Shown: piece after piece, positions 27,578 to 38,880 of the stretch
Layout of the letters: each line of letters opens with the position of its first letter
Position numbering within the stretch: position 1 is the first letter of the stretch
Assembly (NCBI GenBank): GCA_965153455.1
Contig: OZ234502.1
Span: 7,905,495 to 7,969,494 of the forward strand
From: Sphagnum compactum
Taxonomy: Eukaryota; Bryophyta; Sphagnopsida; Sphagnales
Direction: 5' to 3'
Length of the DNA stretch: 64,000 nucleotides
Made by a program: the position numbers and the translations under genes
Notes under the pieces: model-generated
The model's database searches: none
What the model saw: only the letters and a program-made list of their open reading frames with translations
Told to the model about the DNA's origin: nothing

Positions 27578-29324
27578 ATGACAACACAATACAAAAAATA
27601 AAAGAATATAAAATTACATGATCAAAATGACGACAATAATTTCAAAACTATATGTGGTAAACACATTTTGCAATGTATCAATTGTGATCTCTTCAGGTAT
27701 TCAACTAACATAATATTTCATTAGCATCCATACCAAGGTCAAAAACTCCAAAAAGATTCCTTTACTTTATGTGCTAAAAGCAAGATTCAAAAAGTGTTGG
27801 AATAAACAATGTATGCAAAATGATAATCTTTTTAAAACAAGTTGAAATTTGCACCCCAAGAAAACAATGATCACAAACTTAATAATATCATTGATTGAAA
27901 ACCTTTCTTTTTCAAATATATATGATTAATATGATTTCATCATTTTGATAAGTTCAAAATCAATTGACTTTCCATGTTTTCTTTTATTACCTCAAAAAGT
28001 TGACATGATAAAGTCTGGAAGTTTAAAAGTTCTATAAATTTACATGATATAAACACAAGGATTAGTCATTAAATAAATAATGTAATTTAACTTACTAATT
28101 CAACTTTCTAATGTTCCATCAAATTGCCAAGTTTTCAATAATGTACCCCCAATATATGATGTCAAGAACTAAAGCTCCAAATATTCACAAACAATTATGG
28201 TGAATAATATTTTTGGATAATGTTCCAACAACATCTCGACATGTTGCATGGAAACCTTTTGAATTATGGTGTTTGGATCCACATACAAGTATTTACAAAC
28301 CTTTTTACCTACTTGAAGCAATATAATTAATTCAATGTTAATGCCTTTAAACAATTCCCATAAACCTATATTGTTTGATAATTCTAAGGTTTTAGGAAGA
28401 ACCTTTGATTTCGGTTCCTAACATTTTGAAGAAATCAAATATGGTTTGGATTTGGTTTTTTTTTCCCCCCAAACATGGGACCTAGTTTCAATTCACTTTT
28501 TAAAATTTAAGGGGTAATTTTAATTTCTATTTTATTTTATTTTAAAAATTAAATGGCTAGTTCCAATTTCAATTTCCATGACCTTCAATTTTGGGTAACC
28601 TCCAATTCCAATTCCAAGATTCAAAACACCAAAATTCACACTAAAAAAAACCAAAACTTTTATTCCAAAGGAAAAAAAGACTATTACAAAGGTTTGATGA
28701 TGTCAACTAATACAAAGTAACTTATTGAATTAATTTCTAAACGATCTTAATAAATTTTTTGAGGATCAAAACCATTTTTTCCATTGCAATGTGATTTCGT
28801 ATTTAGGGTTTCATGCAATTGTATCTACCACTTTGAAATATGGCATCTTGTCACCCTTGAATTCAACTTTAATATATCATGAAATATGCCCTATTTTTTT
28901 CAAAACATGCCCTTCCACCTTCAAATACCTTTTAAACAACCTCAAAATCTACCCCAAAAAACACAACCCCCCGCCCCCCCCCCCCATTCATCCCCAAAGT
29001 TTGTTATACTTATGCCCTTAAACCTTCACTTATGCCCCAATTTTGTACCTCAACACCCCCATATACACTCATATTCCCCTTTCCTTCCATTAGCTTATAT
29101 TGAAAATGGTGAAAAGCAATGTAAGAATACAAATTCTATTTAGATAATTTTTTGAGCAATTTTTTGAAGGTCAAGACAGGAGGCCTTGAATGGCCATTAC
29201 ATTCATGTTTAATTCACTATCTATTCATCAAATAAAAACTGACCATCTTAAGCCCTTTTAAAAATTTAAAAACATAGAAAGGTGAAAAAAAGCACATTAC
29301 TTTTGTGTTCTTGAATAAAGGAAT

Positions 29325-29479
29325 TTACTACAACAAAATGTGTCTTTATACGCCAAGTGATTTCATTAAATTTTGAGTGAATTCAATGGTATTAGTAAAT
29401 GGGGACTAGTTGGAAAGTAGTGAATTCAACAGTCTAGTGAATGGTGACTAATGAATTGCACCCACATTTTGTAGTAGTG
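29325..29479 (+). mobile_element. CACTA-like MITE, copy 2 (155 bp)
   Basis: Same family and orientation as 10698-10851. The left tip reads TACTACAACAAAATGTG and the right tip CACATTTTGTAGTAGTG; the reverse complement of the right tip starts CACTACTAC, so the right end keeps the CACTA signature while the left has a C-to-T change. The interior aligns along its whole length with copy 1 apart from scattered substitutions and short gaps. Confidence 0.7.
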
Positions 29480-29676
29480 ATTTGAAGTGTTACTTTCCTA
29501 AAACTTTTTCCTTGGTCACTCGTTTGTAATATTCAAATTTAAATTTTTGTAAATCTAATTGAAGTTTTCAATTCTACACAATATTTGGATAATATTTTGA
29601 TATGAAATTTGAGATGAATTTATTTTTTAATTGAATCCTATGTTGTTCTGAAGTTGAATGGATTAAAAAAATCTGG

Positions 29677-29722
29677 GGTGTTACATTCCTAATGGTACCA
29701 TTCAAGGATAGGTTTGCCCTAT
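29677..29722 (-). repeat. Isolated end of the 2.5-kb TIR element family
   Basis: TACATTCCTAATGGTACCAT followed by TCAAGGATAGGTTTGCCCT resembles the right inverted repeat of the element at 2547-3194. No matching left end was found upstream, so this is a truncated copy. Confidence 0.4.
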
Positions 29723-29829
29723 TCTTGAATATTTTATTTTCATTAAATTCACTCCAAATCATACCACATGTTTCCATAATATATTGTAAACATTATCATA
29801 AAAATGTGCAACATTATTAAATCCTAAAA

Positions 29830-31990
29830 CATGAAAAACCAAATACTAATTACATTTGTTATGGTACGTGTTAATGTGACTACACCCATCATCCATTAGG
29901 TGTTGAAAAATAACAAATGCATTGAAAGGCTAAAGGGCATGACAACATACTCAAAATAATATGTTCAAAATGTTATTTCCATTCATGACCTTCCTTGATA
30001 TGCACTGAATTGTACATTCCATGTAAGTCAATCTTGATGACACCTTAGTGTGACTTAACTAATCCAACAACCTTGAGATCATACGTGAAAAAATTAGTTT
30101 TTGATAGTAAGCCAATCAAATCCATGACAATCAACACACATCCATAAAAACCATCATTTTTAACAAAAATGATTGGGGCACAAGTTAAAGATTTTGAATG
30201 TCAAATTAACTCTTTTTAAGATTTTCTTTGATGCATTCTTGAAGTGCAACAAGTTCATTTTGTAATTAGTTGTAAATGGGTCCAAATGGGGGTTGCATGA
30301 CTTGTTCAAGGTTGGTCACACAATCATATGGCCAATGTTTAAGTAAAATGTCAACATTATTTTTTTCCAAAACATCATTTTAGTCTTTAAATACTAACAA
30401 AAAGATTTCATGATGTTGTGTCCGAGGATCTTGTGTTGAAAGAACATGTATTAAGAATGGATATCCTTTCTTCACAACTTGCATGAAAATTTTTGATTCT
30501 ACAAACAAAAGCCTTGAATGTCTAAATCCTTGTGTACCACCAAGGTTTTTAATCTGTTTAAAGTTTTGCATGCATCGACCACTCCTTAAATCATTTTCAA
30601 GTGCACCTAGGTGATAATCATGGTATTCACCAAACACGCTTATGGGAAGGGTTTTACATTTCAATGTTTCTTCCTTTGATGCTTCAAAATGAAAAATTCT
30701 TACTATTCAATCTACTCATGCAAGGTGAACAAAAGTAACCCAATGATGATAATGTTTGTTGAGGTTAAAATGACATTGAAAACCATTTTCCTAAAGTATG
30801 ATTCAATGATAATTTTCAACACCTTTGTTTCATGTGTCATAAGGCTTGAAGATAAACTCTAATCATTAATGATTTCAATTATTACTAATGTGCTCTTTTT
30901 CACCAAGGTCACCAACTTATGTTGTCATACCAACTCCTCATTAATGAAACATGTAGATGCACCAAAATGAAACAATGTAATCAAACAACATACAAAATCA
31001 AATAATGTTTGAGTCTTCATTGTTGTGAAATTGTTACATTTGATTGTGATCAATAATAGGAAACAAGGTGTTTGGTTTGAACATAAATTGGGGTCGTTTT
31101 GACTTCATGATGCATTAAGGTCCAATCTTAAGGTCCCTAAGTTGAGATTATATGTTTTCATTTCCCAATTTTTCAAGATGTAAGGTGGTGAAAGAAGTGG
31201 CACACATTGTGTGTTGACCTCACTTCTTTAGACAATTTTCAACTATGTGACTTGGTTTTCCACAATACAAACAAAACTTGTTTGCATGTTAGTATATATT
31301 TTTTCCATTTGAGTGGCTTGAATCATGTATTGTCAATTTACATAAAAGCATTTTGGTGCAAGCATCATTGGTTGGGGTTTATGCATGAAGGGCATGAAAT
31401 TTCTCTAAATTAAAAATATTTTTTAATGTTTCTCTCGTTTACATTCAAAAAGTTTGTTATCATATTAAAAAATTTGTGCAATCGCATGACTCACTATTGT
31501 AGAATTTGGCATGATAAATAATAAATCCTTCACATTGATGCATAATGAGAATTCAAAATTGATTTATGAATGTTGTTTCATTTAATGAAATGTTTCACAC
31601 CAATTGACTGAACTTAAATGAATACACAACAATTGAACATGATTTTTAACAAAATGATTACAACTTGTTTGTTGACATGTGTTTTTTGTTTGAATCTCCA
31701 AAAACAACATTGAATTTTTCAACAAATGCCTCAAAATCATTTAAAAGTGGATATTAACATTCCAATAAAGGTGCAAACCGCATTAGAAATGTGTTTAGTA
31801 ACAATGTGTTGATGAAATCAATTTAAGTTGCGTCATTTGGGTAATGATGGGGATGAAGTTGATTCACCAAATGCACATGGTGACAATTTTTTTGAAACTT
31901 TGAACATGTTTAATCAAACTTATCAAAAAGATTGATTCATGGCTCCATTGTTTGGGGTGTTGTTATAGGAACACATCCCAATGATGCCAA
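29830..31990 (-). pseudogene. Ty3/gypsy gag-pol remnant (zinc knuckle, protease, RT)
   Basis: Minus-strand reading meets gypsy landmarks in order. A gag zinc knuckle FCLYCGKPSHIVENC (CX2CX4HX4C) lies at 31276-31232. A retropepsin-like segment FGASTCFINEEL follows at about 30965-30930, then KLVTLVKKSTLVII at about 30909. RT wording follows: VKNDGFYG with CVLIV near 30160, KIDL near 30030, IKEGHEWK at about 29999-29976 and MPF near 29940. Frames shift repeatedly and stops interrupt every part. The protease active-site D-S/T-G reads as H-F-G. The catalytic YxDD region, RNase H, integrase and LTRs are not seen, so the copy is truncated. The gag upstream limit near 31990 is a guess. Confidence 0.75.
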
Positions 31991-34900
31991 TGCTTGAGTA
32001 CTTTGAAAATGTGCAATGGACTTAGGAAGTGACCAAAAATTAAATGGTTATTATTGATGACAATAATATATGTAGGCTAATCAAATGGGAGTCTATTCAA
32101 ACTATCACAAACATAAAAACTATGAAGATAAAGGGATTTCCAAGGTACACAAAAATCAAAAAAAAATATGGAAAAAATAGGTTCAAATTTAATTCTAAAC
32201 ACAAAACATGAAAATCAAACAAAAACACAAAGCATGTAATACAAAAGTGCAAATGAAATTTTATTTTCATGACATATGAAATCACAAACACAAAATGAAA
32301 CAAACAAAAGTATGATGCAATATCATACCGTAGATTGGTGTTGAATAAATTAAAAATAATGGAAGGTCTTATTTTTATTTTTATTCCTTTGGGAACTAAA
32401 CTTCCATATGCCCATTGTCCAAGGAATTTGATCAAAAACTTTTCTAAAATATAAATGAACTAAAAGTAAATTAGAAGTGAACTATAAGTTGATGGTGGAT
32501 GAACTCCATCCATTATGGACAAAAATTGGATTAAATCCATCTCTTGTGATGTTGATGATGATGATGGTGATGTTAACCAATATTAGCATCCATGATAAAT
32601 ATATTCATTACTTCCAAATCATCATTCCAACAAATCTACCAACACTAATGGTAAAAACAAAAGAGGAAATGGAGAGGAAGTGGTTTTTAAGCTAGAGGCA
32701 AAGCCACAAACAAAGCCTTGAGTAAAGCCAAAATGTTGTCATGGCCATTACTAAATATCAATTTATTTGGAACAAAAGAATTGATCATAAGCATGATAAC
32801 CTAGAAATTGGAGGAGAAAAATGCAATATTAAATTCTTCAAATGTGTTCATCAAATTGTTTTTTGACATTATTTTGTGAAGTTGTATTTGTTGGTACCAT
32901 TCACATCACCCATGATGCAAGTGCTTTGGGGCAAAACACCATGTTACTTTTTCTAATCCATTTGAATTGAATTCATCAACTTTAATTACACATTTGAGTT
33001 TATAAGCCCCAAAACCACATGGAAATAATAAAAGACTTATCCTCAAAGAAGGGAGGTAGGTGCCAAGTGCATATTCCTATATCAAATAATGCAATTGACA
33101 TGTGACATTCATGTGTTGGTGTATTGTTCCAAATTTTACAAATCTTGATCCTATATCATATATATTATGCATCCATGTTCTTTAACATTTCAAAATGAAC
33201 AAATTTTTTTAATACACATTTTCAAAATTCATAAAATTTAGGGCCAAATGCACCTAGATGTGTTATAAACATGAATTTCATCAATTTACACTCATGTTAT
33301 TTTAATCATTAATATTAAGCTCATTTCCAATTTTGGAAAGAAATGGTGCAAATTTGATATAGAAAACAGATGCTTGAAAAAAAAAAATTATCCATTAATA
33401 GATTTTAAACCCTAAACATGGCAACCCTTGGGGTGTGGCAAGCAACCATTTTTCTATTTGCAACCACTATATGTGAAAATGGGGAAGGTCAAGGTTGACT
33501 ATGGATTCAACATCAAAATTGTTACAAAGAATTAAAAATAAACAATTTTACGATGCGTCACATTCTAAGGTGGACATTTAGGTGGAAGCACATTAGGGTG
33601 GAACAAAAAAAATGTTAAAATATGTTTTAGCAATTTTGAAAAATTCAATTATAATTCATCCCAATTTATGTGTGCAAATAATGGAATGGGATTTGTACTA
33701 ATTCAATGACTTTAAGCATCAAAACCCAATTTAAATAATTCATGGCAAATTTTTTGAAATCCAATTCATAAAGGACTTTTATAAATATTACAATTTGTTT
33801 GACATGGTTTCCAAAATTCATTTAGAATGGACTCATCAAATGCACCACAAGATGTATTTATAACTAAAAATTTGTGTGTACATAATGGATAGATGAATCC
33901 AAAAAAAAATTGAATTAGATGTGTTTTTCCTTTTGATTTCAACAATTTTTTCACAAGTAAAAAAGGTGAACTTTCATACAATGTCCTTTATTTTTTGTGA
34001 TTGGTACATTTGGAGTTTTTTTTTTTGATAAGTCAATAAAGGAAAAATAATACTTTAGTTACCCAAACTAATTTATTATGAATGTCCACCAATTCATTTT
34101 ACCATCCATTTCCCTTAACATTTTAAAAATTGGCCAAAAATTCATTGTATTTTTTTCAACTATGGACTTTTATGAAATGTTGTTTTTGTTCCATTATAAT
34201 GTACTTTCACCCATTCATTTTTCATGGAAAGCTGCAACTACCAAATTATCCAACCTTCCAACTTGATTTGCCATTCATGAAATATCAATGACACTAGGAG
34301 TGGTTTTGGTGTGTAACAAGGAAGGTATTTTTCAACTTAAGAAAAATGAACTTAACAAACATTTTACTTTAAAAAGGTTTTATTATATTTTGGTGCCCAA
34401 CCAATGATGTTGGTCCAATAAATGTTTATGGGTCTTGGCATGATTAATGATAATCTTGAACCATGTCCATATAAAATTCAAACATCAATTGATGCATTAG
34501 AAAAGGTTCATGGGTTTATTTAGACCAACATTGGGGTATAATATAATTGAATCCTAACCACCCAAAAGACTAGTTTTCCATTTGATTTCAAGCACTAATG
34601 ACAAATGTTACATCATATGATATCTTGGTTAGTAGTAGCATTGTGTTGTATCTTATGGGATTTGTATTAGATTTTTGGGAGGAGATTGTTTCCTATAACA
34701 TGGATGGCAATCAAAAAATGGGTGTTAAATTCAATTCCTTGTTGTGTTATTATGTTGCTTATATTTGAAAGCATGTGCATTACCTTGGGGGTTGAGGTTA
34801 TTGATAGGAAATTTAGATGTAAATGCAATCCCACAAGTCCACTTCAAGACATAACATGGGAACTTTTGTCCCATTTTGCTTTGTCCATGTATGACCAACC

Positions 34901-35320
34901 ACCATTGTTGATAACAACATTTCAATTGGGGAATTAAACATCTAATTAATGTGTCATGCAAACATGTTCAACTTTACCACTAAAACCCATAAAAGAAATA
35001 ACAAATATGCCATTGAGGGGACCACCAAGTTACATTTTAATACAATGTACACCTTTTCAATGGTAACTTCATAAAGAAGGGATATATGTAAATGTTGGGT
35101 AGGTATTCATATTGTTGAATAGGGAAATGGTTTTGGTTTCGATTGGTATTTGGAACCTAATCAAAACTAGGCCTGATTTTTAGATCAAACATGAATTGAA
35201 ATTAAGTTTATGGCTTGGATATAAAATTGTGGGTGAAACCAAATTTGTGACGGATGTGAACATTAGACACCATCTTCCAATAGATGAAATTCATTCATAG
35301 TGTTCATCCATATCTCCTAG
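31991..35320. other. AT-rich intergenic DNA, no gene seen
   Basis: Anonymous AT-rich sequence. Frames at 32435-32097 (-) and 34686-34937 (+) are hydrophobic by composition and show no motif. The window holds no recognisable repeat boundary here. Confidence 0.5.
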
Positions 35321-35520
35321 TTAAGTCTTAATTAACTCTCAGTTAAATCCCAATTAAGTCATAGTTAAATCCCAATTGAGTTTTAGTTAATTCTTAATTA
35401 AATCTTAGTTAAGTCCTAGTTAATTTTTAGTTAAATCCTAGTTAATTCCTAATTGATTTTTAATTAAGTCCGAGTTAACTTTCAGTTAAATTTCAATCAA
35501 CTCATAGTTGATTCTTAGTT
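35321..35520. repeat. 11-bp minisatellite, about 18 units
   Basis: Eighteen consecutive 11-bp units follow the pattern TTAANTCCTAG, for example TTAAGTCCTAG and TTAAATCCTAG. Single-base variants are common and essentially no length changes occur over 198 bp. Every unit carries TTAA (or TTGA/TCAA) at the same position. Confidence 0.9.
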
Positions 35521-35879
35521 AGGAAGGTTTTCAAAAAGCTTTTTTACTTGATGCACACATAAAGCCTCTTTAGAAGCTTCCTTGAACTAGGTCCTCAAAA
35601 AAGTATAAATATGAATATGACCTTTCATTTCCTTTAGTTTATTCAACATTAGTCGTAGGCACAATCTTGCATCATGTTCTTTTCATGTTCATGTTTGCAT
35701 ATGTTAGCATAATACATATCGATTTTCACGTTTGTTTTGCACATCTTGTGTTCTTATTCTTAACTTTTTTGTGTTCTTGTTTTTGAATGAGATAATTTTG
35801 TCTTGTTTCTTGTTTGAAAGTTAGATTTAGAACTTTCCTTTAACCTTTGTTCTATCTTTAGTTTTTTTTCCTCCTCAAA

Positions 35880-36800
35880 TTCATTCCCAAAAGATCATGA
35901 GACCCAAAACAGATTTTGGGAAGACGTAATGTTGTTTGTCATCGAGGTTTTTTCCATTAAAGGATAATCAAATCCATTTGGTTGCAAAGATTAGTTCTTT
36001 GGTTGCGCTTAAAGGTGAACTTCCCATCCAATAAGGTTTTCATTGATGACATTCTTTTGACATTGTTAAGCAAGACCTTGAGAAAATATTTGTAACTTGC
36101 CTTGGTAAAATGTCTGACTACCACCTACACTTTTGACCTTTGGATGTCAAAAGGGGGCCATGACATTTTAGAAGTGGTTGTGAATTTTCTCTTTGCCAAT
36201 TGGGAGTAAAAACACATCACTGTTGGGTTGTTTGAGGCCCATGATATGAATGGTGTTGCCATGGCTATGAAGCTAAAACAAATCCTTAACAAATGTTCAC
36301 TCACATAAAAGATTTTGGCCTATGTCAAGGATGAGGGCTCCAATTTGAAATTGTGTTCAAGCTTTCAAATTAATGGTGTCATGCAATGATTTTGGCACAA
36401 TTCAACCATTTGATAGCTTTTGTTATGGTCATGCACTATCAAAGGTATGTCAATATGTCATTTTAGATGAGTAGCTGGTTCGTAGATTACATTATGCATT
36501 AATTAAATATGCTTAGGTTGACATTCAAAAGTGTATCACAGGGCCAAAGAAATCCGGCAAGGGAAGGCATATTTGAAATTTGTGGGAAAAGGCATGTGTG
36601 GATTCTAGTTTAAACCCCTGCAAATTGAATACCCTGGTGAAAATGAAGTAAGTTTTTGGACCTTCTGTGCATGATTCTACTCCAATAATTGCAATTACAT
36701 TTGTTGAAGTTACGTTGCTTGTTGATGATGTTGTTATTTTTGTTGATGTTTTAGAGCTTTCAGTTGTAAACATGATCTCACATATGACATGTGAGAATGG
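35880..36800 (+). pseudogene. hAT-type transposase remnant
   Basis: From about 36124 the plus strand reads YTFDLWMSKGGHDIL, then HITVGLFEAHDMNGVAMAMK, ILAYVKDEGSNL, and later CYGHALSKVCQYV and KCITGPKKSGKGR. This order and wording match the RNase-H-like core of plant hAT transposases (BED-finger, RICESLEEPER-like). In-frame stops follow ANWE and CSLT, and frameshifts occur after 36380, so it is non-functional. Upstream wording at about 35935-36120 looks like the preceding part. The C-terminal dimerisation segment and the terminal inverted repeats were not found. Confidence 0.75.
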
Positions 36801-36959
36801 CTAAAATTCAAGTCTTTTAGTGGTTCTATAGTAGAATATTTTGCTAAAGTAGGTTTCTTTTTTTCTCTAGGGGTGATTTTGTTATGTCTGATTTATTTAA
36901 TGGTCGAATTTGAGACACTTGATTTCCAATTTCCTCCATGACTCATTTTTTTTCAATTG

Positions 36960-37390
36960 CTAAACTTTCCAAATATTCAATGGTTGAAAATTCTAGTTTT
37001 AAATTTATTCAATTATTGAAATTTTTGGTTCAATGGCTGGATTTTACAAGTGTGAATTCCTCCTTGGGATATTTATTTCCACATTTGATTTTCTTGTTCA
37101 ATGGGTTCAATTTCCATGGGTGAATCCTTTTTTTCGAGATGCATTTCCATGGTTAATTTTTTGATTCAATGGGTTCAATTTCCATGGGTGAATTCTTCCT
37201 TTTAAAATGCATTTTCATGGTTAGTTTTTTGGTTCAATGGGTTCAATTTCCAAGGGTGAATTCTTCCTTTTGAAATGCATTTCCATGGCTAATTTTTTGG
37301 TTCAATGGTTGAACTTTCATTAATTAGTGAATTCATCCTTGTGAGATCATTTTTTGTGATTGATTTTTTGGTTCAATGGCTGATTTTTCT
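36960..37390. repeat. 68-bp tandem repeat, about six copies
   Basis: The word GTTCAATGG recurs at 37028, 37096, 37164, 37232, 37300 and 37371: spacings 68, 68, 68, 68 and 71. Each unit also carries TTCCATGGGTGAATTCTTCC, GCATTTCCATGG and AATTTTTTGG. The central copies are most alike and the outer ones more diverged, as expected for unequal exchange. The array follows the hAT remnant directly. Confidence 0.9.
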
Positions 37391-38880
37391 AGTAAAACGT
37401 GTTGTCAATCTCATTTTTTGCATCCAATGCTTGTTTATGTTTTAGATATGTTTAGGGATGATGTTTTATATACCTCACCATCTTCTAGTTGTTTTCTTTT
37501 GACATGTGACGTACCTTTTGATGATTATATTGTGATAGTTTATCTTTTCATGGTTGCTTTATTTCAAACAAAAACATTTACAATGCCGTTGGCATTAATG
37601 TCAAATGTAACAACTCGACAAGGTAATGGGGGGATATGGAATATGTTCAACCTCAAATTGCCCAAATTTTTTGTTGTCAGTTACCATTTCATGCTGTTCT
37701 TGACATACCTTTAATTGCACTTCACACCAACTTGGGATTACCCATTGGCTGTTGAAAACGCTTGACTCTTTTTGGTGGGGATAATAATGTTAAGCATGAT
37801 GAGGCATGTTGAAAAATGTCCTTAACATCACTTCATAGAGTTCTACCTTGGATAACAACACCATGGCCACATACTTATCTAGATTGATTGCTTTGCTTGT
37901 AACCTTGTTGAAAATGGTTTGTACAACCTCTTGGTTTGAGTTGAATTGGGCATTTCCATGGTTGATTTGAGTTAATGTGAGCTCTATGGTGGTTGGTTTG
38001 AGCTGAATTGGGCAATTGCATGACTAATTTGAGTTACATGGTGGCTAGTTTCAATTATTTCGAGCTCTTGAAATTCTTGTAACTTTTAGAATTTCCTTTT
38101 AGGCCTTAAGTTTTATTGTGTAACAATCTAAGTATGTCATGGTAGCTCCTAAAAAACTTGTAACTCTTGGGAATACCTTTTAGGCCGTAGGTTTGATGTT
38201 TAGCAATATGGTATGTCATTGTAGCTCTTGGAAATCCATCTTTCTATTCATGAATGATTTGTTTTGTTGTTGTGATTTATTGCCATGGTTGATTACAAGT
38301 TTACAAGCCATGTTTTTTGTTGTTACAAGATGTGTTAATAGAGTGTGATTGCATTGCGCTATAATCGTAAATCGACAAAGAATGCCACTGTAGAGCCATG
38401 TTCCATTTCCAAGAACATGGGTTACATGTGAGGCAATGATAAAAGTATTGTCATTGATTGTGATTGGCTATGTGTTAAATCAAAGTTGTGGACATTGGTT
38501 TCTTAGGGACACTTTGCACTTTGTCATCATCAAGACATGGGTTTGTTGTTGCTTTTGTTGATTCAATGTTACAAGGCATTGATGCCATTTGTGTTTGGTG
38601 AGGAGGTTCAGGTGCAAAGCTTAGATCCCTAGTGCAAGGATTTGTTTCAAACCACATAAACTAGTGCAGAAGCTTTTGATTATATTGTGGCATAAGAGTT
38701 TAATGCATTCATTGCTACCATGTTGATGTGGATAATTGCAATGTACATTGTTTTGGTGGCATGGGGAGGAGAACAAGTTTCTAGTAATGAATTTGTTGGT
38801 TTGATTGCAAGTTCTTGGAATTCCAACAAGCCAAATCAAGATGAAGAGGATTCTTTCCATTGTTAAAGTTCTCATTGCAC
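37391..38880. repeat. Intergenic DNA with diverged duplications
   Basis: Two duplications are visible. TTGGTTTGAGTTGAATTGGG (about 37936) recurs as TTGGTTTGAGCTGAATTGGG (about 37999), a period of about 63 bp. CTTGTAACTTTTAGAATTTC with TTTTAGGCC (about 38078) recurs as CTTGTAACTCTTGGGAATACC-like sequence (about 38156). A frame at 37376-37714 is probably a repeat by-product. No gene is recognised. Confidence 0.5.

Larger units (their letters stand above)
26461..29324. other. AT-rich intergenic DNA, no gene seen
   Basis: Beyond the dispersed repeat at 26650-26910 and the short tandem duplication at 27438-27577, listed separately, nothing is recognisable. A run of fifteen pyrimidines, mostly C, lies at about 28966-28985. 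Short open frames are anonymous. Confidence 0.5.
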
